Of a DNA stretch of 64,000 bases, positions 1-7,658 are shown piece after piece. Each line of letters opens with the position of its first letter. The first letter of the stretch is position 1. The notes beneath the pieces were generated by a model. That model searched no databases and was not told where the DNA came from. It saw only the letters and a program-made list of their open reading frames with translations. Source of the stretch: Gemmatimonadota bacterium (GTDB lineage: Bacteria; Latescibacterota; UBA2968). The stretch spans positions 381,018-445,017 of the forward strand of contig PBWH01000006.1 in the NCBI GenBank assembly GCA_002727195.1, given 5' to 3'. The position numbers and the translations under genes were made by a program.

Positions 1-331
1 CTAGCTTGGACAGCATGGGGATCTCGTTCACAATACACCCGAGCGCAGCCAGGCTGTCCACCTCGACGTTCACGAACGCCACCGGTGCATTGCCCTCCAG
101 CTTTGCCAGGTTCAGGATCATAGGCGTTCCGGACGAGCCCTTGGTCGAACGGATGACGAGTACGCGGTCCTTCAGGCTTTCACCTTCCAGCGGATGGCCA
201 ACGGCGATGATCTTGCCCGTAACTGCGTCGACCTCACCCCAAAAAGAGAGGGTTGCGTCGGCTACGAGCGCCTCACCTGAGGCTTTCCCGCCGACCACAC
301 CCTTTCCGCGTATGTCTATGTTATCAGGCAT
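1..331 (-). CDS. Aconitase X small (swivelling) subunit, 3'-truncated by window edge
   Basis: Seen: the reverse strand from an ATG at 329-331 reads 110 residues to the window edge with no stop. It carries the DUF126/AcnX_swivel signature: SFWGEVD at residues 29-35, HPLEG at 46-50 and KGSSGTP at 64-70. Known: this domain closes over the active site of the large AcnX subunit. Bacterial AcnX enzymes of this type include cis-3-hydroxy-L-proline dehydratase; archaeal ones dehydrate mevalonate 5-phosphate. The gene starts 41 bp after the stop of the large subunit on the same strand, so the two form an operon. Substrate is inferred only from the family; the C-terminus lies outside the window. Confidence 0.9.
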   Translation of the reverse strand, partial: MPDNIDIRGKGVVGGKASGEALVADATLSFWGEVDAVTGKIIAVGHPLEGESLKDRVLVIRSTKGSSGTPMILNLAKLEGNAPVAFVNVEVDSLAALGCIVNEIPMLSKL

Positions 332-372
332 AAAGTAAAGCTCGCCGTCGGGAGACGGCTCCTACGAGGTTG

Positions 373-1620
373 TCAATCACCCAGCCACTTTCCTGCAACT
401 GCTGATCGCACACAGGCATCCGTCTTCGCGATAATGGATTCACACTCGATCATGCCGCGCGAGTAGTGCGCCTGCTTGAAACCGTGTGTGATGATCCGCT
501 TTGCCGGAATTCGCATGTTCGTCGGACACGTCTCGGTGAGGATCGTGCCGCCCGCATCCTCGATGATCTTTGTGTAGCCCATCGCGTCAGCGTTGCCCTT
601 CGTGCCGCGGGCCGTGTCCACCCAGAGTCTCACGCCGTCAGCGACCTTCTTGCCTTTCAATAGATGGGCGATCTCCGCGAGTTCGCGGATCGAAGCGTGA
701 GGGCATCCCAGGATACAGGCATCGATCTCGTCGCCCGTAATCTGCCGGAGGGATTCGTACTGTGCGCGCAATGTCTCGTTATCGAAAAGGATCGTCTCCT
801 CGGGAACCTCGTCCTGGAAGGCGTCCTCCAATGTTCGCGCTTCCGGTGTGACACCAACGATGTGTGCCATGGTGACGCCGCCTGAGGTCGCCAGCGCCGC
901 GCAGAGCTGTTTGGCTTCGTCCTGGCTGGGTCGTCTGCATCCGTTGAAGACAGGGATTCCCAAACCGGCCTCTTTGCCGGCGAAGTAGCCCAGGGCGCCC
1001 CAATCGGTTGGATGCGTCAGGTTGGCTGTGACTTCGACTCGGAGCGACCCTTTGCGATTCTCGTCAAGAAGGACGCCGTACTCGGGTACAAGTCCCAGCA
1101 GCGATGCGGCGATGGCGCTTTCGGTGCCGTGACGTGTGGTGCGGGCGCCGAGGATCGTGTTCGCGTAGACGACGGCGGAAGACTCCGTCCAGGCACAGAC
1201 TTCGCCACGCACCGGCACGTTTCCGACGAGATAAGGCGCGCAGGTGAAGGTGGGGATGAACCCGGCATTAGCCGCCAGATCGGCCAGCTCCTTCTGCATC
1301 GCAACCTGTTCGGGGTCGTTCTCCGGTACGTCGACATCCTCGAAGGTCACGAAGGCGGCGTGAAGCGTACAGTAGCATCCCTCTGCCGTGCGATGCTCGC
1401 AGGCTTGCTTGAGGTCGGCCATGTAGCTGCGCATCGTGTCGTCCGAGGCGTTCCGCGCCATCAGGTTCGGAACGGGGAGCAGCGCGTGCGTGTTGTCGCA
1501 CTTGATCAGCCCCTCCGCCCCCATGACGTCGCCCCACTGGACGAGCCAGCGCATACATTTCGCGAGATACTCGCCTTTCGATCCATCGAGGATCGATTGC
1601 TGTTCGGTGGTCAGGTTCAT
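373..1620 (-). CDS. Aconitase X catalytic (large) subunit, hydroxyproline-dehydratase-like
   Basis: A 415-residue protein with the AcnX_catalytic (DUF521) hallmarks. TESSAVVYANTILGARTTRH is near residues 145-164, an Fe-S-binding cysteine motif CILGCPHASIREL is at 302-314, and a C-terminal PTNMRIPAKRIITHGFKQAH block follows. Length fits the separate large subunit of two-component AcnX. Known members dehydrate cis-3-hydroxy-L-proline (bacteria) or mevalonate 5-phosphate (archaea) using an iron-sulfur cluster in the cytosol. The swivel subunit follows 41 bp downstream. A palindromic repeat at 1630-1655 ends 10 nt before the start codon. Hydroxyproline breakdown, for instance from collagen, is a plausible inference but not shown. 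Confidence 0.92.
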   Translation of the reverse strand: MNLTTEQQSILDGSKGEYLAKCMRWLVQWGDVMGAEGLIKCDNTHALLPVPNLMARNASDDTMRSYMADLKQACEHRTAEGCYCTLHAAFVTFEDVDVPENDPEQVAMQKELADLAANAGFIPTFTCAPYLVGNVPVRGEVCAWTESSAVVYANTILGARTTRHGTESAIAASLLGLVPEYGVLLDENRKGSLRVEVTANLTHPTDWGALGYFAGKEAGLGIPVFNGCRRPSQDEAKQLCAALATSGGVTMAHIVGVTPEARTLEDAFQDEVPEETILFDNETLRAQYESLRQITGDEIDACILGCPHASIRELAEIAHLLKGKKVADGVRLWVDTARGTKGNADAMGYTKIIEDAGGTILTETCPTNMRIPAKRIITHGFKQAHYSRGMIECESIIAKTDACVRSAVAGKWLGD

Positions 1621-1629
1621 CGTATACCT

Positions 1630-1655
1630 CGTTCCCAGGCTCTAGCCTGGGAACG
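1630..1655. repeat. Perfect 26-bp palindrome, repeat family E
   Basis: Arms CGTTCCCAGGCT and AGCCTGGGAACG surround a 2-nt centre. Related copies lie at 7583-7608 and 55150-55175, each shortly upstream of a start codon. It could form a hairpin in the leader of the aconitase X mRNA. Confidence 0.85.
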
Positions 1656-2439
1656 AAAGAGCCTGCTCATGCATGTGTGCCTCAACTTCGATCCCCGAAT
1701 CCCCCTCCACATACCCCTGTCTGGCCAGATACCCGTGCATCAGATCAATCGTCGTCTCCTTCCACGGCGACCGGTTGAAGAACGCGTGCTTCTCGCCGTC
1801 CGCCACGAACATCTCCGACGCGGCCCCGATCGCCCTGGACTTCTCCATCACCGCCTTCCCTTCCTCGATCATCCAGTCATCAGAGCCGTAGAACATGATG
1901 GAGGGTGGGATCTGGTCGCTCATCAGGTGGATAGGGGAGACCTTGCGCGCATCCTCTTCCGAACGGAACCGATCCGCCCGCGCGACCGCGTCTCCAACCG
2001 GGTTGAACAACAGTAACAGTTTCGGGTCACACGCTATAGTCAGGTCGTCGTCAGGCGCGTTGACTTCTTTCGCCAACGGAACGCAAAGCGCGACGTGTCC
2101 TCCCGCTGACCCTCCGCCAGCCGCCAGCCGGCTCAAGTCGATCCGCAACTCGTCCGCGCGAGCTTTCACCCACCGGAACGCGCTCCGGCCATCCTCAACA
2201 CAGACAACGGGGTTGGTGATTCCGTGAGCCTTCTCAACTCTGTATTCCACACAGACCGCGACTACACCGTGGCGTGCCAGGTGCTCGGAGTGGGCCTGGA
2301 ACTGATCGAGATTGCCGCCTCTCCACCCGCCGCCATAGTAGAAGACCACGCCCGGCCGATATCGTTCTGACGTCTCCGGCTCGGAGATCCGAAGTCGCAG
2401 GTCGCCCTGTTCCGTCTGTTTGTAGATCACTTCTCGCAT
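1642..2439 (-). CDS. Alpha/beta hydrolase (BD-FAE / fold-3 esterase-like)
   Basis: 265 residues when started at the ATG at 2437-2439; an upstream in-frame ATG would add 14 residues that do not fit the family. The oxyanion-hole motif appears as YYGGGW (34-39; the family usually has HGGGW). The nucleophile elbow is GGGSAGGH with Ser111, followed by Asp in GSDDW (about 187) and His218 in EKHAFF, so the Ser-Asp-His triad is complete. Known relatives are esterases and feruloyl/acetyl-xylan-type carbohydrate esterases. No signal peptide, so it probably acts in the cytoplasm. It lies between the aconitase X operon and the PhyH pair on the same strand. The natural ester is unknown. Confidence 0.85.
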   Translation of the reverse strand: MREVIYKQTEQGDLRLRISEPETSERYRPGVVFYYGGGWRGGNLDQFQAHSEHLARHGVVAVCVEYRVEKAHGITNPVVCVEDGRSAFRWVKARADELRIDLSRLAAGGGSAGGHVALCVPLAKEVNAPDDDLTIACDPKLLLLFNPVGDAVARADRFRSEEDARKVSPIHLMSDQIPPSIMFYGSDDWMIEEGKAVMEKSRAIGAASEMFVADGEKHAFFNRSPWKETTIDLMHGYLARQGYVEGDSGIEVEAHMHEQALSFPG

Positions 2440-2575
2440 GGAACATCTTCGTTCGGGTGTTGGCACAAGAAAAGCCACCACAGGTTGCCCTGCAATGGCT
2501 TTTGGGGTTGGGGGCGGTCTCCGGCTCTCCCCCTGCTCCCAAGCTCCCGCTCAAGGGGAGTGGGGTCGAGGGGAC

Positions 2576-3565
2576 CTAAGCACAGTCGAGATGCCCTTCC
2601 TCCCATCGGCCGAAGGCTACGTCGTGCTGACCGCCCTGGTTGATCTTCGACATCCGTTCGCGCGTCTCGAGCCAGAGGTGGGTCCAGGTATCGGCGTCAC
2701 GCAGTTCCTCATCTTTCCGCTCGGCACTCCGGACGACAAAGCCAGGGAACGCCTCCCGCCCGGTCGTCTGGCCGATCGGGTTGTAGCGCAGGTCGAAGCT
2801 CCACCGAATCCGATCGCTCACATTCGAGAGTGAACCGTGAACGGTGTGTCTGTGGAGCAAAATGACGTCGCCTCGCTTAACGGGTAGGGGAATAGTCTGA
2901 TCCACCTCGAAAAGCGTCTCGGGGATCATCCTTCCGCCCTGACCCTTGTAGTTGGGGCAATGTGTCAGCAGTCCGGGACGATGGCTTCGCGGGACGACCT
3001 TCAGCGGGCCCTGCTCGATGTCGGTGTCCTCGAGCGAGAACCAGACGGTCAACATCTGGGTTTCGTCAGCCTCAGGAACCACAACACCGTTGTCCTGATG
3101 CCACTGTGTTGCCCCCATAATGGGCTTCCCGAGCTGGTTCGTAGGCAGGATGGATTCGGGCGGCTTGATCCGGACGTGCTGTACGGGATTCGAGTAAACC
3201 TCCGGACCGATTACGGACGCGACGACGTCGATCAGCGAGTCGCACGTGAATGCATCGAGGACGGCCTGGCCGGTCCAGAACGGGGTATCTGGTTGGACAT
3301 TCTGGAAGGGAAGTGAGAAGTCGAAGTACTGGTTGTGAACCGCGCCGGTCTCGATCACGAGCTTCATGAACCGGTCACCAAACGGGAGACCCTCGAAGCG
3401 GGACGTGATATCTCCCCTCTCGTAGAGGGTTTCGATCAGGTTGTCGAGCACTCCCTCGTATTCATCGATGACGGCATCCAGAACCGAGTGTGGAATGACA
3501 TCCGGGACGACAACATATCCGTTGATGTCGAAGAAGCTCAACTGCTCATCTGTGAGTCCAGACAT
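2576..3565 (-). CDS. Phytanoyl-CoA dioxygenase family (PhyH) protein
   Basis: 329 residues from the ATG at 3563-3565, chosen because GGAGG lies 6 nt upstream; a longer frame to 3694 reads through the neighbouring stop region and is not homologous. Fe(II)/2-oxoglutarate dioxygenase signs: HQD at His156/Asp158, distal His243 in TVHGS, and Arg in DRIRWSFDLRY (about 252-261). It is a clear paralogue of the PhyH at 14928-15887, sharing FDFSLP, TPFW, PVQH-RIKPP, WHQDNGV, TGREAFPGFV and similar blocks. It begins 16 nt after the stop of the other PhyH, so the two are cotranscribed. Substrate unknown; family members hydroxylate small molecules, lipids or amino acids. Confidence 0.92.
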   Translation of the reverse strand: MSGLTDEQLSFFDINGYVVVPDVIPHSVLDAVIDEYEGVLDNLIETLYERGDITSRFEGLPFGDRFMKLVIETGAVHNQYFDFSLPFQNVQPDTPFWTGQAVLDAFTCDSLIDVVASVIGPEVYSNPVQHVRIKPPESILPTNQLGKPIMGATQWHQDNGVVVPEADETQMLTVWFSLEDTDIEQGPLKVVPRSHRPGLLTHCPNYKGQGGRMIPETLFEVDQTIPLPVKRGDVILLHRHTVHGSLSNVSDRIRWSFDLRYNPIGQTTGREAFPGFVVRSAERKDEELRDADTWTHLWLETRERMSKINQGGQHDVAFGRWEEGHLDCA

Positions 3566-3581
3566 ACTTGCCTCCGAGAGC

Positions 3582-4502
3582 TTACGCCTTGGCACCCTCT
3601 TCCTCGAGTTCTTTCCTGAGTGATGTCGAGCGCCGATCCTGGCACCCACCTTCACCTGTCGCGCGGATGTGGGGGCGAGATCGGTCGATGACACCTTTGT
3701 ATTCGTAGGGATCCGTTCCTGCGATCATGACGATGTCACGATGGTCCGCTCGTGCAGGTCCGACACCCTCCTCTGCTCTCCACGGCAACAGAGACTCCGC
3801 ACTCATGTAGTGATTCACGAGTACGCGTCTGAACCCGGACGTCGCGTGGTTGGGCATCGATCGGTGGAGCAGGTATCCGTTGAAGAAGACGATCGACCCT
3901 GCCTTGACCTCGACCGGGATGGCGTCTTCGTCGGTGTAGGGGAACTGATAGGTCTCACCCGCACAATCGAATCGGCGATCGTCGTGAGTGCGTTGAGGCC
4001 ACAGGACTCCGGGTCTGTGAGATCCGGGGATGACCCACAGACACCCGTTCTCAACCGTCGCGTCGTCCAGGGCGATCCAGCCACCCGTCAGGGAGCGATC
4101 ACGAGTGGGAATGTAGAACTCGTCCTGATGCCAGGCCTGGCCGGGCTTACCGGCCGCCTTGATGAACAGCATCGACTGCATGCACTTCACGTTCGGGCCG
4201 ATGATTGTCGTCAAGACGTCCTTCATCGTCTTCTGCGCGAGGAAACGGTGCATGATCGGCGAGATCTTGTGGATCTGGTGGATGCAGAGCACCTGTTCGA
4301 GCAGTTCGTCGTCGGTTTCGTTGCCACCGAACTCTGGCAGGTTCCCGACTTCGCCCCAATTACCCCGGAGAATCGATAGGGTATCTGCTCGAAGCTCCTC
4401 CACTTCTGCCGGGCTCAGTGCTTCCGGAACGATCAGAAAGCCATCCCGTTCGTAGGAACTCGCCATCTGGGCGGTCATTACAGGGGATACAAAGTCATCC
4501 AT
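3582..4502 (-). CDS. Phytanoyl-CoA dioxygenase family (PhyH) protein
   Basis: 306 residues. AWHQDEFYIP supplies His125/Asp127, LLHRSMPN gives the distal His213, and SGFRR the 2-oxoglutarate-binding arginine (about 225). VIPGSHRPG at 157-165 is the usual beta-strand landmark. An AGGAG sequence lies 13 nt before the ATG at 4500-4502. First gene of a minus-strand operon that continues through the next PhyH and probably the hydrolase and aconitase X genes. It diverges from the HAD gene across 231 bp. Substrate cannot be told from sequence. It is only distantly similar to the neighbouring PhyH, so this is not a recent duplication. Confidence 0.9.
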   Translation of the reverse strand: MDDFVSPVMTAQMASSYERDGFLIVPEALSPAEVEELRADTLSILRGNWGEVGNLPEFGGNETDDELLEQVLCIHQIHKISPIMHRFLAQKTMKDVLTTIIGPNVKCMQSMLFIKAAGKPGQAWHQDEFYIPTRDRSLTGGWIALDDATVENGCLWVIPGSHRPGVLWPQRTHDDRRFDCAGETYQFPYTDEDAIPVEVKAGSIVFFNGYLLHRSMPNHATSGFRRVLVNHYMSAESLLPWRAEEGVGPARADHRDIVMIAGTDPYEYKGVIDRSRPHIRATGEGGCQDRRSTSLRKELEEEGAKA

Positions 4503-4733
4503 GTGGTCAGGAACTCCTGTCGATTGCGGTTCTTTCGCGAAATATATGCGATAGATAGGCGTCTAGACAAGCGACAAGCGAGGTCGGGATCTGTGGCTAG
4601 TCCTTTTTGCTTTCATTTCCGCGATCTCTCATTAGTATACACGTCGGTCACGGTAAGTGATTGAATCACAAGTATTTCTTCTTTTTGTGGCCATAAGAGC
4701 AAGTAATCCTGATGTCGACGGAAGGAGCGAAAA
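4503..4733. promoter_or_regulatory. Divergent intergenic region with a 13-bp dyad at 4657-4669
   Basis: This 231-bp gap separates the minus-strand PhyH operon from the plus-strand HAD gene and must hold both promoters. It is visibly more AT-rich than the flanking genes. GTGATT-G-AATCAC at 4657-4669 is a perfect dyad 65 bp before the HAD start and could be an operator. A weak TTGCTT ... TAGTAT pair lies near 4607-4640, but its spacing is not ideal. No repeat element of the kinds found elsewhere is present. Confidence 0.4.
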
Positions 4734-5432
4734 TTGCCGGCATATCCTGGCGTAAAGGCCCTGACATTCGATCTGTTTGGGACCGTGTTGGACCTGGGCG
4801 GGAGCCTGACGCCCTATATCGGCGAGTTGCTAGAGAAGAAGGGCGTCGACACGCCCCCTGGCGAGTTCTGGCAGCAGTGGCGGTATCGGCAGCGGCTCGA
4901 GCAGTTCCAGGACACGATCATGGCGCTCGGACACGGGGGATACCTCGAGACGGTCCGACGCGCCTTTGTGTATGTGTCCAAGCTGAACAAGCTCGATCTG
5001 TCGACTGACGAGGTGAAGACGTTTCTCAAATGCTGGCAGCAGCTGTCGCCGTTCCCGGAAGTCACCGAGGCGCTTCCGAAGCTGCACAAAGCGTACAAAC
5101 TGGTCGGGCTGTCGAATGGCGACCCGTGGTTCCTCGAGCATCTTGCCAAGAATAGGATCCAGTACGACTTCGACCACGTGATCTCCGTGGAGCAGGCGGG
5201 GGGCGCGTTCAAGCCCCATCCGGGTGTCTACCGAAAGGCTGCGACGATGATCGGGCTCGAGGTCGGCGAGTGCATGATGGTGTCTGCAAACTCGTTCGAC
5301 GTCGTGGGTGCCCGAGCGTGCGGGATGAGGGGCGCCTGGGTCAATCGGTACGAATTGCCGTATGAGGACACACCGTATCAGGCTGATGTGACGGTGGCTG
5401 ACTTTATAGAACTGGCTAAGGAGATCGCCTAA
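4734..5432 (+). CDS. Haloacid dehalogenase type II-like HAD hydrolase
   Basis: 232 residues starting at TTG (4734-4736), supported by GGAAGGAG six to thirteen nt upstream and by the protein beginning just before the first HAD motif. FDLFGTVLD gives the nucleophile Asp13, LSNGD gives Ser127/Asn128, FKPHPGVY gives Lys160, and SANSFDVVGA supplies the terminal motif (Ser184, Asn186, Asp189). The S-x-N-x-x-D arrangement is typical of (S)-2-haloacid dehalogenases rather than phosphatases. Such enzymes hydrolyse 2-haloalkanoic acids, common in marine settings. The neighbouring GH4 gene starts 171 bp downstream behind a repeat. Phosphatase activity remains possible. Confidence 0.85.
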   Translation: MPAYPGVKALTFDLFGTVLDLGGSLTPYIGELLEKKGVDTPPGEFWQQWRYRQRLEQFQDTIMALGHGGYLETVRRAFVYVSKLNKLDLSTDEVKTFLKCWQQLSPFPEVTEALPKLHKAYKLVGLSNGDPWFLEHLAKNRIQYDFDHVISVEQAGGAFKPHPGVYRKAATMIGLEVGECMMVSANSFDVVGARACGMRGAWVNRYELPYEDTPYQADVTVADFIELAKEIA

Positions 5433-5437
5433 AACAA

Positions 5438-5572
5438 GGGAACCACAGAGGACACGGAGGACACGGAGAGAACCCCCTTCAAGAGGATTTCGGTTGAGTC
5501 TGAGCGTTGGGGCTCCGATGAGATCCTCTATTGTAAGCCCTTCTGCGTCCTCAGCGTCCTCTACGGTTCCCA
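5438..5572. repeat. About 135-bp inverted-repeat element, family F (ACCACAGAGGAC type)
   Basis: The left arm GGGAACCACAGAGGACACGG (from 5438) is mirrored by the right arm at 5541-5572, whose complement begins GGGAACCGTAGAGGACGCTG. The arms carry a degenerate GGAC-rich period. The core of about 70 bp has no open gene. Related arms occur at 20631-20665 and, split by another repeat, at 40912-40984. It fills the gap before the GH4 gene, ending 31 nt from its start. Confidence 0.85.
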
Positions 5573-5603
5573 GGTTTCCGAAAAAGGGATAAGAGAGAGA
5601 AAC

Positions 5604-6980
5604 ATGCCGAAGATTACGTTTATGGGAGCAGGGAGCAGTGTCTTTGCGAAGAACATCCTGGGCGACAGTATGCTCAGCCCGGCGCTGCACGATGCGCACA
5701 TCGCGCTGTATGACATCGATCCGAAGCGGCTCCGTGAGTCGAAGAAGATGCTGCAGTTCCTGAACAAGAACATCAACAAGGGACGGGCGAAGATCACGTC
5801 GCATCTCGGGAAGCCGAACCGGAAGGCCGCGCTCAAGGATGCGAACTACGTGGTGAATGCGATCCAGGTCGGAGGATACGAGCCTTCGACCGTGATTGAC
5901 TTCGAGATCCCCAAGAAGTACGGGCTGCGCCAGACGATCGCGGATACGATCGGGATTGGTGGCGTGTTTCGGGTCCTGAGAACCGCACCTGTGATGATGG
6001 CCTTCGCCCAGGACATGGAGAAGGTATGTCCCGATGCGTGGTTCTTGAACTACACCAACCCGATGTGTGCGGTCACAGGAGCGGTGCTGCGCGGAACGGA
6101 TATCCGAGCGGTCGGACTCTGTCACTCCGTGCAGGCCTGCGCGAGCGGACTCCTCAGGCGCGTCGGGATGCTTGACGATGTAAAGGATCTGCATTGGGAG
6201 ATTGCGGGGATCAACCATCAGGCGTGGCTGCTCGAGGTCACCGACAGCGGGAAGGACCTGTATCCCGAGATCAAACGGCGTGCGGCGAAGATGAACCGGG
6301 AGGCGCGGAAGAAGGGAGCCGAGAAGCACACGGACATGGTGCGCTTCGAGATGATGCGTCACTTCGGCTACTACGTGACGGAGTCTTCGGAGCACAGTGC
6401 CGAGTACATGCCCTACTGGATCAAGAGCAAGTATCCTGAGCTGATCGAGGAGTTCAACATCCCGCTCGACGAGTATCCGCGACGGTGTATCCGACAGATC
6501 GAGCGGTGGCGGGAGCGCAGCCACGAACTGGTGAACAACAAGAAGCTGTCGCACGACCGCACGCACGAGTATGGCTCCTACATCATGGAAGCCATGGAGA
6601 CGGATGTGCCGTTCCGGATCGGCGGGAACATCCTGAACGACGGGAACTACATCACGAACCTGCCGAAGAATGCCGTCGTCGAGGTCGCATGTCTTGTAGA
6701 CCGGAATGGCGTGCAGGGAACCTATGTCGGAGACCTGCCCGAGCAGCTTGCTGCGCTGAACCGGACTAAGATCAACACGCAGCTCTGTACCCTCGAGGCG
6801 GTCTTCAACCGCAGCAAGGACTCAGTCTATCAGGCCGCGATGCTCGACCCACACACATCCTCGGAACTGTCCCTTGATGACATCCGGAAGATGTGTGATG
6901 AGATGATCAAGGCACACGAGATGGAGAGCTTCTTCAAGAAGGGGAAGGCGTTCAAGATGCCCCGGATGTGGAACGCCTAG
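5604..6980 (+). CDS. Glycoside hydrolase family 4 (alpha-galactosidase/glucuronidase-type)
   Basis: 458 residues. The N-terminal Rossmann segment ITFMGAGSSVFAKNILGD (4-21) binds NAD+, followed by a D-I-D strand end (37-39). GLCHSVQ provides Cys173/His174 and GINHQAW Asn204/His205, the divalent-metal and substrate site of GH4. ADTIGIGGVFR and NYTNPMC are further family landmarks. GH4 enzymes use NAD+ and Mn2+ in an oxidation-elimination mechanism on alpha- or beta-glycosides, in the cytosol. Sequence landmarks resemble the alpha-galactosidase/alpha-glucuronidase branch more than the 6-phospho branch, but the sugar is uncertain. A second paralogue lies at 39596-40900. Confidence 0.92.
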   Translation: MPKITFMGAGSSVFAKNILGDSMLSPALHDAHIALYDIDPKRLRESKKMLQFLNKNINKGRAKITSHLGKPNRKAALKDANYVVNAIQVGGYEPSTVIDFEIPKKYGLRQTIADTIGIGGVFRVLRTAPVMMAFAQDMEKVCPDAWFLNYTNPMCAVTGAVLRGTDIRAVGLCHSVQACASGLLRRVGMLDDVKDLHWEIAGINHQAWLLEVTDSGKDLYPEIKRRAAKMNREARKKGAEKHTDMVRFEMMRHFGYYVTESSEHSAEYMPYWIKSKYPELIEEFNIPLDEYPRRCIRQIERWRERSHELVNNKKLSHDRTHEYGSYIMEAMETDVPFRIGGNILNDGNYITNLPKNAVVEVACLVDRNGVQGTYVGDLPEQLAALNRTKINTQLCTLEAVFNRSKDSVYQAAMLDPHTSSELSLDDIRKMCDEMIKAHEMESFFKKGKAFKMPRMWNA

Positions 6981-6998
6981 GGCCTGGGGGTTCTGTAG

Positions 6999-7262
6999 AT
7001 GCTGCTTGCTGAGCGAGTCATTGAACTTCTTTCGAACAGAGTCTACAAGAAGGTCGCCATCCTTTCGTCTGCACTCTTCGTCGTGGCTGCCGTTGTCGCG
7101 ACCGTCTGGGTCCTCGACTATGCGGAGGCGCGGTATGAGGAGGATCTCGAGGATCGGGTCGCCGAACTGGCCGTTGTGGGGGCAAACCAGACGGCCCGGT
7201 TGTATCTCGATGCGGTGGCGAAGGGGCACGTAACCCTGAGCGTGTTGCTCAGCGAAGAGTAG
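6999..7262 (+). pseudogene. N-terminal fragment of a membrane (sensor-like) protein
   Basis: 87 residues from ATG 6999: a positively charged start, one clear transmembrane helix (about residues 19-40, VAILSSALFVVAAVVATVWV) and an acidic helical stretch, then a TAG. This resembles the beginning of a sensor kinase or cyclase whose extracytoplasmic domain and signalling domain are missing. The following sequence in the same frame belongs to an unrelated cyclase remnant, so the gene seems cut at a rearrangement point. It starts 18 nt after the GH4 stop. A genuine small membrane protein is possible but less likely. Confidence 0.5.
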
Positions 7263-7613
7263 GAGAAGATCGGAGACGGCGCTTCGACATACAGGGAAGG
7301 TGGGTGGTCGCATCTCGACAAGTCGGCCGTCGACCTGCTTGTCGACCGTAAGATCAAGGCCGTCGGGGTCGAGAGTTTCGATCCTGACTGGGTCGATCTG
7401 AACGACCTGTCATCCGCCACGTTTCCATCTCACCGAACCTTTCTCCCTGCCGGCATCTTCATTGTGGAGAACCTGACGAACATCGACAAAATTCTCGGGA
7501 CACGGTGTCATTTCATGGCGCTGCCCCTGAACGATCACCGGTGTTTCGGGGCCGCCGGTACGGGCCATAGCGGTTGTATAGTCGTTCCCGGGCTCTGCCT
7601 GGGAAAGCTGTGA
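7263..7613 (+). pseudogene. Remnant of a cyclase-family (kynurenine-formamidase-like) hydrolase C-terminus
   Basis: Reading on in frame from the TAG at 7260-7262 gives 116 residues to TGA at 7611. They match the C-terminal third of the cyclase/kynurenine formamidase family (PF04199): REGGWSHL, a KIKAVGVESFDPDW block, a PSHRTFLPAGIFIVENLTNI block and HFMALPL are characteristic. The N-terminal HxGTHxD metal-binding half is absent, and the last about 15 residues are encoded by a repeat (7583-7608). It has no start codon of its own. This is a dead fragment, joined directly to the membrane-protein fragment upstream. Confidence 0.75.
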
Positions 7614-7645
7614 GTAATCGGTTCTCAGGCTGAGCCGGGGAAACA
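7583..7645. repeat. Family E repeat, two degenerate palindromes
   Basis: CGTTCCCGGGCTCTGCCTGG (7583) and GGTTCTCAGGCTGAGCCGGG (7620) are imperfect relatives of the palindrome at 1630-1655, arranged in tandem. The pair ends 13 nt before the likely start of the sulfatase at 7659 and includes its AGGAG. Confidence 0.65.
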
Positions 7646-7658
7646 GGAGTATTCACTC

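Noticed and set aside
1012-2016. Plus-strand open frame of 334 codons opposite aconitase X and the hydrolase
   Set aside because: Antisense to two well-supported genes; Arg/His-rich translation without any recognisable fold.
4830-6566. A long minus-strand open frame of 578 codons across the HAD and GH4 genes
   Set aside because: It lies opposite two genes with clear catalytic motifs, crosses a repeat element and its product is rich in Arg, His and Leu with no domain. It is an antisense by-product of codon bias in high-GC DNA.
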